A stretch of DNA of 64,000 nucleotides, from assembly GCA_014860445.1 (NCBI GenBank), contig JACZJT010000010.1, positions 1 through 64,000 on the forward strand, written 5' to 3'. Shown in pieces: positions 18,358 through 27,698 of this stretch; the stretch's first letter is position 1, and each line of letters begins with the position of its first letter. Under the pieces are notes generated by a model. The model ran no database searches, was not told the origin of the DNA, and saw only the letters and a list, made by a program, of their open reading frames with translations. Made by a program: the position numbers and the translations under genes. The DNA is from Burkholderiales bacterium (GTDB taxonomy: Bacteria; Pseudomonadota; Gammaproteobacteria; Burkholderiales; SG8-39).

Positions 18358-19280
18358 TTACCCAGTGCCCGAGCTGTCATACCCATTTCCGCGTGCATAC
18401 GGAGCAACTGGCCAAGCGAGCCGGACAGGTTCGCTGCGGTAAATGCAGCAGAATCTTCGATGCACTGGAGTACCTGGTCGAGGAAACGGCGCCGCCGCGG
18501 AAATCTGCCGAGGTGCGCGAGGTTGCCGGCGAAGCCAGTGCGCAGGCTCTCGGGCAGCAAGCAACCGAGACTGCGCCCGTCGTCCCGGCGGACGTCAACG
18601 CAGAAATCCAGAAACCCGAAATCGCGGCGAGCGCTCATGGCGCGTCAAGGAAGTCGCCTGTGCAGGACAACGCGGCCCGGCGTTCCGACGCGGTTGCTCC
18701 AGAATCTGGGCAGTCGCGGCCGGATGGCGTCGAGGCTGCCGCAGAGCCCGATGAAAACGCCTTCGATTTCGGGCCGATTGCCGCCGCGGACACGGCCAGA
18801 CGCACGCGACGCTGGCCCTGGCTGCTCGGTGCCTTATTGTTGTTGCTGCTATTGATTGCGCAAGCGGCATATCAGTACAGGAGCGCCGTGATCGTACTTT
18901 TCCCCGAAGCCAAGCCCTATGCCACCGAGTTGTGCGCGCGGCTGGGTTGCGATCTGCCGCTCCCGCGGCGCATCGAGTTGATGAGCATAGAGGCTTCGGA
19001 TCTGCAAGCCGACACGACCAACCCGAATATCATGGTGCTGTCGGCGACGCTCAAGAACAGGGCCATTTTCGACCAACAACTGCCCTCGCTCGAGCTCACG
19101 CTCACCAACGCGCAAGATCAGCCGGTCGTGCGGCGCGTAATTGCACCGCGGGATTACATCGGTAGCGTCGCGGGCACGCACGCCGCGTTCGCGACCAATA
19201 CCGAGTTTGCAATCAAAGTGTTTATCGAGGGTTCGCAGGTAAAAGCGACAGGCTACCGACTGTATCTGTTCTATCCTTGA
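18354..19280 (+). CDS. Zinc-ribbon and DUF3426 membrane protein
   Basis: 308 residues from GTG 18354, which overlaps the prmA stop as GTGA. The N-terminal MJ0042-type zinc ribbon is CPSCHTHF...CGKCSRIFD. A low-complexity Ala/Glu/Pro linker (about 45-145) is followed by one membrane helix (about 153-173) and a C-terminal DUF3426 domain, predicted periplasmic, with SIEASDLQADTTNPNIMVL and LEGSQ-type strands ending YRLYLFYP. Function unknown; position after prmA is conserved in betaproteobacteria. A link to zinc or redox sensing is only suggested by the ribbon. Confidence 0.88.
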   Translation: MITQCPSCHTHFRVHTEQLAKRAGQVRCGKCSRIFDALEYLVEETAPPRKSAEVREVAGEASAQALGQQATETAPVVPADVNAEIQKPEIAASAHGASRKSPVQDNAARRSDAVAPESGQSRPDGVEAAAEPDENAFDFGPIAAADTARRTRRWPWLLGALLLLLLLIAQAAYQYRSAVIVLFPEAKPYATELCARLGCDLPLPRRIELMSIEASDLQADTTNPNIMVLSATLKNRAIFDQQLPSLELTLTNAQDQPVVRRVIAPRDYIGSVAGTHAAFATNTEFAIKVFIEGSQVKATGYRLYLFYP

Positions 19281-19449
19281 GTACGGTTCGCAAAGGTATT
19301 GCGCGGCAGGCCGATCCGGAACAAGACAAAGGACGGTTCCGCCTCACTGGTAAGCGGCCCTGATCGAGGCCGACTTCGGGTATCCTCAACGACTTTTAAT
19401 GCCATACGCCGAGCCGGATGCAGGGCTCACAACAACGGAATATCAAACA

Positions 19450-20385
19450 ATGCGAATCTTGCTGCTGGGCTCAATTGCCTATGACAATATCATGGTGTTC
19501 GAGGGGCGTTTTCGCGAGCACATCCTGCCTGACCAGATTCACATGCTCAATGTGGCTTTTCTGGTACCGGATTTGCGGCGTGAATTTGGCGGCTGCGCCG
19601 CCAACATCGCCTACAATTTGCGCCTGCTCGGCGGGGAGCCCTTGATAATGGCCACCGTGGGCGAGGACGCCGGGTCTTACTACAAGCGGCTGGACTCACT
19701 TGGCATTGCACGCACCCACGTGCGCGAAGTGGCCGGAACTTACACGGCGCAAGCCTTCATTACGACAGACCTGGACGACAATCAGATCACGGCCTTTCAT
19801 CCGGGGGCGATGGCCCATTCCCACCTGAACAAGGTCGCTTCAGCCGGCGAGGTCGGACTTGCCATCGTGTCACCCGACGGGCGCGAGGGCATGCTGCAGC
19901 ACGCCCGCGAACTGCACGAAGAGAACATCCCCTTCGTGTTCGACCCCGGCCAGGGCCTGCCGATGTTTTCGGGTGCCGAATTGCTCGAGTTCGTGAAACT
20001 TGCGACCTATGTTTCGGTCAACTCCTACGAAGGCAAGATGCTGGAAGAACGCACAGGGGAGTCAATCAAGCACTTGGCGCAAAGGGTGAAAGCCCTCATT
20101 GTCACTCTTGGCGCTCAGGGTTCGGAAATTTATGCGGAGGGTCAACGTCTGGAAATTCCTTGCGTTAAAGTCGATGACATCGTCGATCCGACCGGATGCG
20201 GAGACGCTTATCGGGCCGGCCTTCTCTATGGCATTGCAGCCGGCATGGATTGGCGGTCGACCGGGCAGCTCGCTTCGCTTATGGGTGCACTCAAGATCGG
20301 TGCGCGCGGCGGACAAAATCACCGGGCCACGCGCGCCGAAATCGAAGGGCTCTATCGCAAACATTTTGATGCGCAACTAGGATAA
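19450..20385 (+). CDS. PfkB-family carbohydrate/nucleoside kinase
   Basis: 311 residues from ATG 19450, preceded by a stretch that could be read in frame from 19399 but is not conserved. Ribokinase fold: MRILLLGSIAYDNIMVF, FGGCAANIAYNLRLLGGEP (signature 1), and the C-terminal DIVDPTGCGDAYRAGLLYG (signature 2 with the catalytic Asp). This type is often called adenosine kinase in betaproteobacteria, and adenosine is a plausible substrate, but sequence alone does not separate sugar from nucleoside. Confidence 0.85.
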   Translation: MRILLLGSIAYDNIMVFEGRFREHILPDQIHMLNVAFLVPDLRREFGGCAANIAYNLRLLGGEPLIMATVGEDAGSYYKRLDSLGIARTHVREVAGTYTAQAFITTDLDDNQITAFHPGAMAHSHLNKVASAGEVGLAIVSPDGREGMLQHARELHEENIPFVFDPGQGLPMFSGAELLEFVKLATYVSVNSYEGKMLEERTGESIKHLAQRVKALIVTLGAQGSEIYAEGQRLEIPCVKVDDIVDPTGCGDAYRAGLLYGIAAGMDWRSTGQLASLMGALKIGARGGQNHRATRAEIEGLYRKHFDAQLG

Positions 20386-20390
20386 AGGAA

Positions 20391-20858
20391 TTGTCTATGT
20401 CGATATTCGGAAGAACGGCGCTTGCAGGCGCGATTGCGGCGGCCGCGCTTATCACCGGCTGCGCCAGCACTACTTCGGGCAGCGTCTATTCGGGCGGACA
20501 GGCGCGTCAGGAACAGACCGTGCGCATGGGTGTTGTTGAAAGCGTACGCCAGGTGACCATCGAGGGCTCAAAGAGCGGCGTTGGCACCATTGCCGGTGGC
20601 GTGGTGGGCGGCGTTGCCGGCAGCAATGTCGGCGGCGGGAAAGGCAGCACCATCGGATCCATTCTCGGCGCGGTGGCCGGCGGATTGGCGGGAAACGCAA
20701 TTGAGCAGGGAACGACCAAAAAGCCGGGCTTGGAGATTACCGTCAAGCTGGACAGCGGGGGCTTGCGCGCCATTACCCAGGATGCCGATGAAACCTTCAG
20801 GCCGGGCGAACGCGTGCGCCTGCTCTCTGGCAGCGGCGTGACGCGTGTGACCCACTAG
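20391..20858 (+). CDS. Glycine-zipper outer-membrane lipoprotein (SlyB/Pcp-like)
   Basis: 155-residue lipoprotein. The signal ends with the lipobox LITGC, giving a lipid-modified Cys. A glycine-zipper pair of membrane-prone helices follows at about 58-105: GTIAGGVVGGVAGSNVGGGKGS and GSILGAVAGGLAGNAIEQ. The C-terminal beta domain ends FRPGERVRLLSGSG. Related lipoproteins stabilise the outer membrane under cation or envelope stress. AAAGGAA precedes the ATG and only 5 bases separate it from the kinase. Confidence 0.87.
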   Translation: MSMSIFGRTALAGAIAAAALITGCASTTSGSVYSGGQARQEQTVRMGVVESVRQVTIEGSKSGVGTIAGGVVGGVAGSNVGGGKGSTIGSILGAVAGGLAGNAIEQGTTKKPGLEITVKLDSGGLRAITQDADETFRPGERVRLLSGSGVTRVTH

Positions 20859-21268
20859 TCAAACGCTGCACGTAATCTGGCCGCGTTTTCTTCCAGCTGT
20901 TCGCGCGGCGGATTCTTCGCCGGCCAGGTCAGGCGCATGCCGTCTTTATCGTATCGGGGCACGATATGCAGGTGGAAGTGATATACGGTCTGGCCGGCGG
21001 CAGGGCCGTTGGCCTGGTATAGCGTAATACCCCCGGGCGCGTAGGCGGTCTTCACGGCGCGAGCCACGCGCGCGGCGGTTTGAAACACCGCCGCAGCGTG
21101 CCTGTCGTCAAGGCCGTAGATGTTTTCTACATGCGGCTTTACCGTCACCAGCACATGGCCAGGGTTGACCTCGCCGATATCCATGAAGGCGAGTGTCCAC
21201 TCGTCTTCGTGTACCTTGGCAGACGGTATCTTCCCGGCAACAATATTGCAGAATATGCAATCGCTCAT
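20855..21268 (-). CDS. HIT-family nucleotide hydrolase
   Basis: 137 residues from ATG 21268 giving MSDCIFCNIVAGKIP. The histidine triad is YHFHLHIVPRYDKDG, with the catalytic middle His. Likely splits nucleoside phosphoramidates or dinucleoside polyphosphates, as Hint proteins do. Its end overlaps the end of the convergent lipoprotein gene by 4 bases. apaH follows upstream, another enzyme of dinucleoside polyphosphate turnover. Confidence 0.9.
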   Translation of the reverse strand: MSDCIFCNIVAGKIPSAKVHEDEWTLAFMDIGEVNPGHVLVTVKPHVENIYGLDDRHAAAVFQTAARVARAVKTAYAPGGITLYQANGPAAGQTVYHFHLHIVPRYDKDGMRLTWPAKNPPREQLEENAARLRAAFD

Positions 21269-21322
21269 CGTATCCCCTCTCGCAAAAACCTCATGGACGA
21301 CGCGCAAACGGGCACGTCACGA

Positions 21323-22144
21323 CTATTTCCCGGGAATCTGGCACTGCGTACAGGGCACCTGGAACAGCTTGCGGTCCTCGAGGCGCACGGCGCTCAGGTG
21401 TCCGCCCCAAACGCATCCGCTATCCAGGGCGAGCAGGTCGGGGCGCAGCTTCAGCCCCAGTGTGGACCAATGTCCGCAGACGAGTGTGTGCTCACCACTA
21501 GCGCGATCCGGAACGTCGAACCACGGAAAAAACCCGGGAGGTGCCTTGGCTGTTTCGCCCTTGGTGCGAATTTCGATCCGGCCGTCAATCGAGCAAAAAC
21601 GCATTCTGGCCATGGCATTGACAATGACGCGCAAGCGGTCTGCGCCGCACAAGTCCTCGCTCCACGAGTCAGGTTTGTCGCCATACAGTTCTGCAAGAAA
21701 CTTCCGCCAGTTGTCACCCTGTAGTTCAGCCTCGACTTCCCTTGCCAGCATCTGCGCTGTGGCTACGCTCCACTGCGGCAATAGCCCGGCATGCACCATC
21801 ACCCAGCGACCTTCGACGTGCAATAACGGACGCTGCCGCAGCCAGGTGAGAAGCGCTTCGAGGTCGGGCGCCTCCAGAACCTGATCGAGCGTGTCGCTGC
21901 GATGTTTCTTCGCCTGTCCGGCTGCCACTGCGAGCAGGTGAAAATCGTGATTGCCGAGCACGGTTGCGGCAGTCTCGCCCATATTCTTTACGAAGCGCAG
22001 GGTCGCGAGCGAATCCGGACCGCGGTTTACCAGGTCGCCGACGAACCACAGGCGGTCGCGCTCGCGGTCGAAAGCACAGCCGTCGAGCAAACGCTGGAGG
22101 GCATCGAAGCATCCCTGAACGTCACCGATTGCGTAAGTCGCCAT
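21323..22144 (-). CDS. apaH: Symmetrical bis(5'-nucleosyl)-tetraphosphatase
   Basis: Hydrolyses Ap4A to two ADP; the same family removes NpnN caps from RNA. 273 residues of calcineurin-like phosphoesterase: YAIGDVQGCFDALQRLL (first metal site), FVGDLVNRGPDSLAT, LGNHDFHLLAVA, and the later GRWVMVHAGLLPQW and LVCGHWSTLGL. All metal ligands appear intact. Confidence 0.95.
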   Translation of the reverse strand: MATYAIGDVQGCFDALQRLLDGCAFDRERDRLWFVGDLVNRGPDSLATLRFVKNMGETAATVLGNHDFHLLAVAAGQAKKHRSDTLDQVLEAPDLEALLTWLRQRPLLHVEGRWVMVHAGLLPQWSVATAQMLAREVEAELQGDNWRKFLAELYGDKPDSWSEDLCGADRLRVIVNAMARMRFCSIDGRIEIRTKGETAKAPPGFFPWFDVPDRASGEHTLVCGHWSTLGLKLRPDLLALDSGCVWGGHLSAVRLEDRKLFQVPCTQCQIPGK

Positions 22145-22186
22145 GTATGTTGACAGGTCGCCGAAAAATGAACGTTGTGAGGCGCG

Positions 22187-23689
22187 CTAGGCCATGCGAT
22201 CGAGCTTGCGATATTGAATCGCTTCGGCCACATGCGCCACCGCTATCGCCTCGTTTCTTGCTAGATCGGCTATGGTGCGCGCGAGTCTCAATACGCGATG
22301 GTATGCGCGAGCAGACAGACCGAGGCGTTCGATCGCCTGCCTGAGCAGGCTCTCCGCGGCTGCCTCCGGCCGGCACCACCTGTCTATTTCACGAGTGGCG
22401 AGGCTGCTGTTGCTCTTGCCCTGGCGCGCGATTTGCCGCCGGTGCGCCTCCGCGACGCGCCCGCGCACTTCCGCGCTCGCTTCACCCGCGGTCTGCCGCA
22501 ACAAATCTTTCTGCGGCACGGCGGGTACTTCCAGATGGATGTCAATGCGATCCAGCAACGGCCCGGAAATCCTGCCGCGATAGCGTGCAACCTGGTCCGG
22601 CGTGCAGCGGCAGCGGCCGTTGAAATGTCCGAGATACCCGCAGGGACAGGGGTTCATTGCGGCGAGCAATTGGAACCGCGCGGGAAACTCTGCCTGGCGC
22701 GCCGCGCGTGATATCGCCACCCGCCCGGTCTCCAGCGGCCCGCGCAGCGTCTCTAGCACTCTGCGCTCGAATTCGGGCAGCTCATCGAGGAATAGCACGC
22801 CATGGTGAGCAAGCGAAATTTCGCCCGGGTGCGGATTACTACCGCCGCCGACGAGGGCAACACTGGATGCCGAATGATGGGGCGCGCGAAACGGCCGGCG
22901 ACGGAACAGTTCCGGTTGAAAACCGCCCGAGCCCAGCGATTGCAGGGCGGCAGACTCCAATGCCTCCGCTTCGCTCATCGGCGGAAGTATCCCGGGAAAG
23001 CGGGCCGCCAGCATCGACTTGCCGGTACCGGGCGGCCCCGCCATGAGGAGGCTGTGCCCGCCAGCCGCTGCGATTTCCAGCGCTCGTTTGGCGTGCGTCT
23101 GGCCTTTTACGTCGGCTAAATCCGGGTAATCGGGTTGCGCCGATGCCAGAGCCTCCGCTACGTACGGCATCAGACTTTTATTTTGCGCCAGGTGTGCGCA
23201 CACCTCCAGCAGCGATTTCGCGGGCAGGATTTGTGCGTCGCGCACCAGGCTCGCCTCACCGGCGCTCGCGCGCGGGAGTACGAACGCTCGCCCACAGCGA
23301 TGCGCCGAGTAAGTCATCGCCAGCGCCCCGCGGATAGGCCGCAGATCGCCGGTGAGCGAAAGTTCGCCGGCAAATTCGTATTCATCCAGCTTATCTGCGG
23401 GCAACTGTCCGGAGGCCGCGAGTATGCCCAAGGCGATGGGCAGGTCAAAGCGTCCGCTTTCCTTGGGCAGATCGGCAGGGGCGAGATTGACGGTTAGACG
23501 GCGTGCGGGAAATTCGAAATGCGCGTTGACCAGCGCTGCACGTACCCGGTCGCGGGCTTCTTTTACCTCGGTTTCTGGCAGGCCTACGACAGTAAAACTG
23601 GGAAGCCCGCCGGCAAGATGGACTTCAACCGTGACCTCGGGCGCATTCATGCCGGCAAGCGCCCGGCTGTGCAGCACGGCGAGCGACAT
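22187..23689 (-). CDS. comM: YifB/ComM-type AAA+ ATPase (Mg-chelatase-like)
   Basis: 500 residues: an N-terminal Lon-protease-like domain (about 1-180, SLAVLHSRALAGMNAPEV), an MCM-like AAA+ core with Walker A LMAGPPGTGKSMLAAR and Walker B GVLFLDELPEF, and a C-terminal Mg-chelatase domain. ComM proteins are hexameric helicases driving branch migration during natural transformation; dprA in the same window fits, although both genes also occur in species not known to be competent. Confidence 0.92.
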   Translation of the reverse strand: MSLAVLHSRALAGMNAPEVTVEVHLAGGLPSFTVVGLPETEVKEARDRVRAALVNAHFEFPARRLTVNLAPADLPKESGRFDLPIALGILAASGQLPADKLDEYEFAGELSLTGDLRPIRGALAMTYSAHRCGRAFVLPRASAGEASLVRDAQILPAKSLLEVCAHLAQNKSLMPYVAEALASAQPDYPDLADVKGQTHAKRALEIAAAGGHSLLMAGPPGTGKSMLAARFPGILPPMSEAEALESAALQSLGSGGFQPELFRRRPFRAPHHSASSVALVGGGSNPHPGEISLAHHGVLFLDELPEFERRVLETLRGPLETGRVAISRAARQAEFPARFQLLAAMNPCPCGYLGHFNGRCRCTPDQVARYRGRISGPLLDRIDIHLEVPAVPQKDLLRQTAGEASAEVRGRVAEAHRRQIARQGKSNSSLATREIDRWCRPEAAAESLLRQAIERLGLSARAYHRVLRLARTIADLARNEAIAVAHVAEAIQYRKLDRMA

Positions 23690-23694
23690 GCCGT

Positions 23695-23943
23695 TTACGA
23701 GTTCGGTTTGCCGATCCTGGTTTCGAGCTCCGCGACCCGCGACTCCAGGGCGCTAATCTGTTCACGCGAGCGAGCCAGCAGTTTCGCCTGGACATCGAAT
23801 TCTTCGCGCGTGACCAAATCCAGCTTGCCAAAAAAGCTCGTCAGTAAGGCGCGCACATTCTTCTCGACGTCCTTTGCGGGACTTTGCGCGAGCAGAGCAC
23901 TGACCTTGCCGCTCAACTCTTCAAACAGACGGTTTTGCTGCAT
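23695..23943 (-). CDS. ubiK: Ubiquinone biosynthesis accessory factor UbiK
   Basis: 82 residues from ATG 23943 (MQQNRLFEELSGKVSAL). BMFP/YqiC family: amphipathic N-terminal helix, then a coiled coil from about residue 45 (VTREEFDVQAKLLARSREQISALESRVAELE) that makes trimers. UbiK helps the Ubi complex in aerobic ubiquinone synthesis. It sits 5 bases before comM, an order common in proteobacteria. Confidence 0.9.
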   Translation of the reverse strand: MQQNRLFEELSGKVSALLAQSPAKDVEKNVRALLTSFFGKLDLVTREEFDVQAKLLARSREQISALESRVAELETRIGKPNS

Positions 23944-24020
23944 AGACCACTCCTTTATTTGCGGCGCGTAATCGAGTCTATCACGATGAATACAACGCGC
24001 CAGCAACCGAAACCGTTGAT

Positions 24021-24067
24021 CGCACATCGATGGTGCAAATCAGATTCCAGCGCACCAGGAAGATGCG
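24021..24067 (+). promoter_or_regulatory. NtrC-type enhancer sites upstream of the nitrogen unit
   Basis: CGCACATCGATGGTGCA at 24021-24037 matches the enteric NtrC consensus (TGCACCAAAATGGTGCA): GCAC and GTGC arms with the same 7-base spacer. A weaker copy, CGCACCAGGAAGATGCG, lies at 24051-24067. They are about 80-115 bases above the sigma-54 promoter, the usual distance for an NtrC enhancer. No ntrBC genes are in the window. Confidence 0.65.
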
Positions 24068-24128
24068 TCGCGCACTCACGAAAACGGAAGTGGCCATACA
24101 AGATTATGAAAATAAAGCGAAAAAATAC

Positions 24129-24144
24129 TGGCACAGACCGTGCT
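24129..24144 (+). promoter_or_regulatory. Sigma-54 promoter of porin-glnK-amtB
   Basis: TGGCAC, 5 bases, GTGCT: one mismatch from the -24/-12 consensus TGGCAC-N5-TTGCT, with invariant GG and GC dinucleotides in place. It is 51 bases before the start of the TorF-like gene, in the intergenic space after the divergent ubiK gene. Confidence 0.7.
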
Positions 24145-24195
24145 ATGGCTTTAGCCGTAGCACCACTATCCCAACCTTCGAAAAGGAGTCTTGTC

Positions 24196-24990
24196 ATGCG
24201 CAAACTAATTCTCGCGGCCGCGGTATCAGTCGCATTTTCCCAATCCGCGGTCGCCGCCGATTCGCCGCACAGCCTCAGCGGTAACTTTGGTCTGTTCAGC
24301 CAGTACATATTCCGCGGGCTGACCCAAACCAATACGGACCCGGCGATACAGGGTGGTTTTGACTACAGCCATGCGAGCGGCTTATACGCCGGCACCTGGC
24401 TTTCCAATATCAGCTGGCTGACGGACTCGCCTGGCGTAACCGGGTATAACAGTTCCAGTCTCGAGTGGGATGTCTACGGCGGCTATCGCGGCACCATCGG
24501 CAGCTCCGACTTTGGCTACGATGTCGGTCTGCTGCAATACTATTATCCGGGGACGCACAGTAGCATCGCCGCTCCGGGAAGCGTGAAAGCCGATACGCTC
24601 GAAGCCTACGGTGCGCTCAGCTGGAAGTGGCTAAGCGCCAAATACTCGCACAGCCTGGGCAGCAAAACCTTCGGCGTGGATAACAGCCGTGGTACGTGGT
24701 ATCTGGACGTGTCGGCCAACTACCCGCTCTCCGACAAGCTGAGCCTCCAGGCGCATTACGGCAAGCAGAAATTCTCGGGCACAAATGCCGGCGTGTCCAA
24801 CGATACCAACGCTTCCTACGAAGACTACAAGCTGGGCCTGAGCTACGCCCTGCCCAAAGACTTCACCCTCGGCGCTTACTACACCACCACCAATATGACT
24901 ACCGTGCAAAAAGCGTTCTACACGAACGTCGCTGACAACCGCATGGTCGGCAAAGACGCGCTCGTCGTCTTCGTCCAAAAGGCCTTTTGA
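24196..24990 (+). CDS. TorF-family putative porin
   Basis: 264 residues from ATG 24196, after AAAAGGAG. A clear signal peptide ends at about residue 22 (SQSAVAADS). The mature part begins LSGNFGLFSQYIFRGLTQT, the start of the Gcw_chp/TorF-type beta-barrel domain, and has alternating strands rich in Tyr/Gly/Ser with aromatic ends, ending in ALVVFVQKAF (C-terminal Phe, as in outer-membrane proteins). Position before glnK-amtB and the sigma-54 promoter suggest it admits small nitrogen compounds across the outer membrane under nitrogen limitation; this is inference. Confidence 0.85.
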   Translation: MRKLILAAAVSVAFSQSAVAADSPHSLSGNFGLFSQYIFRGLTQTNTDPAIQGGFDYSHASGLYAGTWLSNISWLTDSPGVTGYNSSSLEWDVYGGYRGTIGSSDFGYDVGLLQYYYPGTHSSIAAPGSVKADTLEAYGALSWKWLSAKYSHSLGSKTFGVDNSRGTWYLDVSANYPLSDKLSLQAHYGKQKFSGTNAGVSNDTNASYEDYKLGLSYALPKDFTLGAYYTTTNMTTVQKAFYTNVADNRMVGKDALVVFVQKAF

Positions 24991-25383
<393 letters not shown>

Positions 25384-25393
25384 GGAGAACGGG

Positions 25394-26782
25394 ATGAAGA
25401 AATTATTTACCATTTTTGCGCTGTTCGGCGCGTTGAGCCTTGCGGGGATTTCCGCGCAGGCGCAGGACAAGCCAGCCGAGCAACCCGCGGCAACCATGGC
25501 CGCTCCGGCCGCAATGCCCGCGGTAGCCCCAGCTGAATCCGCTGCACCCGCACCTGAAGTCAAGAAACTGGACAGCGGGAGCACGGGATGGATGATCACA
25601 GCGACGGTGCTCGTCATGCTGATGACGATACCGGGCCTCGCGCTGTTCTACGGCGGTCTGGTGCGTGCGAAAAACATGCTCTCGGTTCTCATGCAGGTGT
25701 TCGTGATCTTTTCGCTGGTCTCCATCCTGTGGGCGGTCTACGGTTACAGCCTCGCCTTCACCGAGGGCTCGATGAATTCGATCATCGGCGGCACGAGCAA
25801 GATGTTTCTGGCCGGAATCAAGCCTGATACCCTGAGCGGCGTCATCCCCGAGTATGTGTTCGTGGTATTCCAGCTTACGTTCGCCGCCATCACCCCAGCG
25901 CTGATCGTGGGTGCCTTCGCCGAGCGCATGAAGTTCTCCGCAGTGCTCTTGTTCATGGCCCTGTGGGTGACTTTCGTCTACGTGCCGATTGCGCACATGG
26001 TCTGGGGCGGCGGCTTTCTGGCCGGGCTCGGCGCGAAGGATTTCGCGGGCGGCACGGTGGTGCACGTCAACGCCGGTATTGCAGCGCTGGTTGGCTGCAT
26101 GATGCTTGGCAAGCGCATCGGTTACGGCAAGGAAGCCATGCCGCCGCATAACCTGACCCTCACCATGGTTGGCGCCTCGCTGCTGTGGGTGGGCTGGTTC
26201 GGTTTCAACGTCGGCAGCGAACTTGCCGCTGACGGTGTCGCCGGCATGGTGCTGGTCAATACGCAACTGGCAACGGCGGCGGCGGTCCTCGGCTGGATGT
26301 TCATCGAATGGATGGCTCGCGGCAGGCCGACGATGCTGGGCGCGGCGTCCGGCGCGGTGGCCGGTCTCGTTGCGATTACCCCGGCCTGTGGTTTCATCGG
26401 TCCGATGGGCTCAATCATCCTGGGCATCGCGGCGGGCATTATTTGCTTCTGGGGCGTAACCGGCCTCAAGAGCATGTTCGGCTACGACGATTCCCTGGAC
26501 GTATTCGGCGTACATGGCATCGGCGGCATACTCGGCGCCATTGGTACCGGCTTCCTGATGTCTGAATCCTTCGGTGGCGTTGGTTACGACAAGGGCGTTA
26601 CCATGATGGGGCAGGTGACCACGCAGGTGATCGCAGTGGGAACCACCATCGCGTGGGCCGGCATCGTCAGCTTCATTCTCTACAAGATCGTCGATATGCT
26701 GGTCGGCCTGCGCGTGCAGGAAGACAGCGAGCGTGAAGGTCTGGACTCGACGCAGCACGGCGAGGTTGCCTACCACATATAA
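25394..26782 (+). CDS. amtB: Ammonium transporter
   Basis: 462 residues. A signal peptide (about 1-22, ISAQAQD) and an Ala/Pro linker precede eleven membrane helices, which begin GWMITATVLVMLMTIPGLA. The Amt signature DFAGGTVVHVNAGIAALVG is complete, with pore His in VHVNAG and the second pore His in DVFGVHGIGGILGA; the Phe gate is in GLALFYGGL-type helix 3. Trimeric ammonium channel for nitrogen scavenging. AGGGAGAACGGG precedes the ATG. A strong terminator follows. Confidence 0.96.
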   Translation: MKKLFTIFALFGALSLAGISAQAQDKPAEQPAATMAAPAAMPAVAPAESAAPAPEVKKLDSGSTGWMITATVLVMLMTIPGLALFYGGLVRAKNMLSVLMQVFVIFSLVSILWAVYGYSLAFTEGSMNSIIGGTSKMFLAGIKPDTLSGVIPEYVFVVFQLTFAAITPALIVGAFAERMKFSAVLLFMALWVTFVYVPIAHMVWGGGFLAGLGAKDFAGGTVVHVNAGIAALVGCMMLGKRIGYGKEAMPPHNLTLTMVGASLLWVGWFGFNVGSELAADGVAGMVLVNTQLATAAAVLGWMFIEWMARGRPTMLGAASGAVAGLVAITPACGFIGPMGSIILGIAAGIICFWGVTGLKSMFGYDDSLDVFGVHGIGGILGAIGTGFLMSESFGGVGYDKGVTMMGQVTTQVIAVGTTIAWAGIVSFILYKIVDMLVGLRVQEDSEREGLDSTQHGEVAYHI

Positions 26783-26803
26783 TTTTTCGAAAGGGTTTGT
26801 CGA

Positions 26804-26830
26804 ACGGGCGCCTTCGGGCGCCCGTTTTTT
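26804..26830 (+). terminator. Intrinsic terminator after amtB
   Basis: ACGGGCG ... CGCCCGT with a CCTTCGGG tip (26804-26825) followed by TTTTTT. A textbook intrinsic terminator, 22 bases after the amtB stop. Confidence 0.85.
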
Positions 26831-26848
26831 ATGGCGCCGGCGCCGTGT

Positions 26849-27565
26849 TCACGCCGCGCCCGCCCGCTTCGCAGGTCTTGCGCCTGTGGAACTGCGCGTG
26901 AAATTGGCGGTACGGCGCTGCATTCCGGCGAGTGCCCTGCGCCCTTTTGGCGTGAGAAAAGGCTCAACCAGGAGTGCGATGCCTTCGGCGACGTATTTAC
27001 CCAGGCTGAACTTGGCACGAAACGCCCAATGCTTCAATGCCCAGGCGTGCGAGAAGCTCACGTACTGATAGACCAGCAGGTATTCGTTCACCTGGCGCAT
27101 GTAGCCGCCGGCAATACAGGCGCGCAAGCAGTTCTGCAGCAGACGGTTGGTTCGTAACTCGTCCTGTTTCACCAGGGTCCTGCGGTCGGCGCGCAAGGAC
27201 TTGGTAGAGCGGTAGGCGAGTACGGTCGCGTCGCGCAGTCCGTCCACGATGGTGCAGTACGCCCACAGCGCCATGCACAGGCGCTCGACCGGGTGCTTGA
27301 GGCCCTCCAGTCGGGGCGGGATTTCCTTCTCGTAGGTTTCGAGTACCAACTTGAGCGAAAGCAACAGGACGTCGTCCTTGTCGCCAAAATACTGGTAGAT
27401 CAGCCCGGTGCTCACGCCGGCCTCCCGCGCGATCTGCGAGATTGTCGTTGTGTAGTAGCCTTTGTCCGAAAACAACTTTACCGCGGCGCGCAGGATCTGC
27501 CCGCGCCGCTCCTCCACCAGCTTGGCGTCGGTTACCAGGCTTTCGACATGTCCGGGCAGTTTCAT
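26849..27565 (-). CDS. TetR-family transcriptional regulator
   Basis: 238 residues from ATG 27565, which has GGAG 8 bases upstream; an earlier ATG is possible. N-terminal helix-turn-helix: GQILRAAVKLFSDKGYYTTT followed by EAGVSTGLIYQYFGDKDDVL. The C-terminal ligand domain (about 85-215) is of the kind found in regulators of acyl-CoA or aromatic catabolism. It is last in the leftward SDR-crotonase-TetR set, and a perfect palindrome at 29389-29406 in the shared control region is its most likely operator, so it probably represses both arms and itself until a CoA thioester or aromatic acid appears. Confidence 0.88.
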   Translation of the reverse strand: MKLPGHVESLVTDAKLVEERRGQILRAAVKLFSDKGYYTTTISQIAREAGVSTGLIYQYFGDKDDVLLLSLKLVLETYEKEIPPRLEGLKHPVERLCMALWAYCTIVDGLRDATVLAYRSTKSLRADRRTLVKQDELRTNRLLQNCLRACIAGGYMRQVNEYLLVYQYVSFSHAWALKHWAFRAKFSLGKYVAEGIALLVEPFLTPKGRRALAGMQRRTANFTRSSTGARPAKRAGAA

Positions 27566-27698
27566 TGTTTCACTCCGTGAGCTAGGCATGGCCTGCGAAT
27601 CCAATTCGCGTGATCGAATGGCGGCGTGGGGCACCCTGCCCCACGTTCCCCGTGCGCACCCGGCACCCTGAGTACAAACGCTGTTCCGGGCAGCAGGC

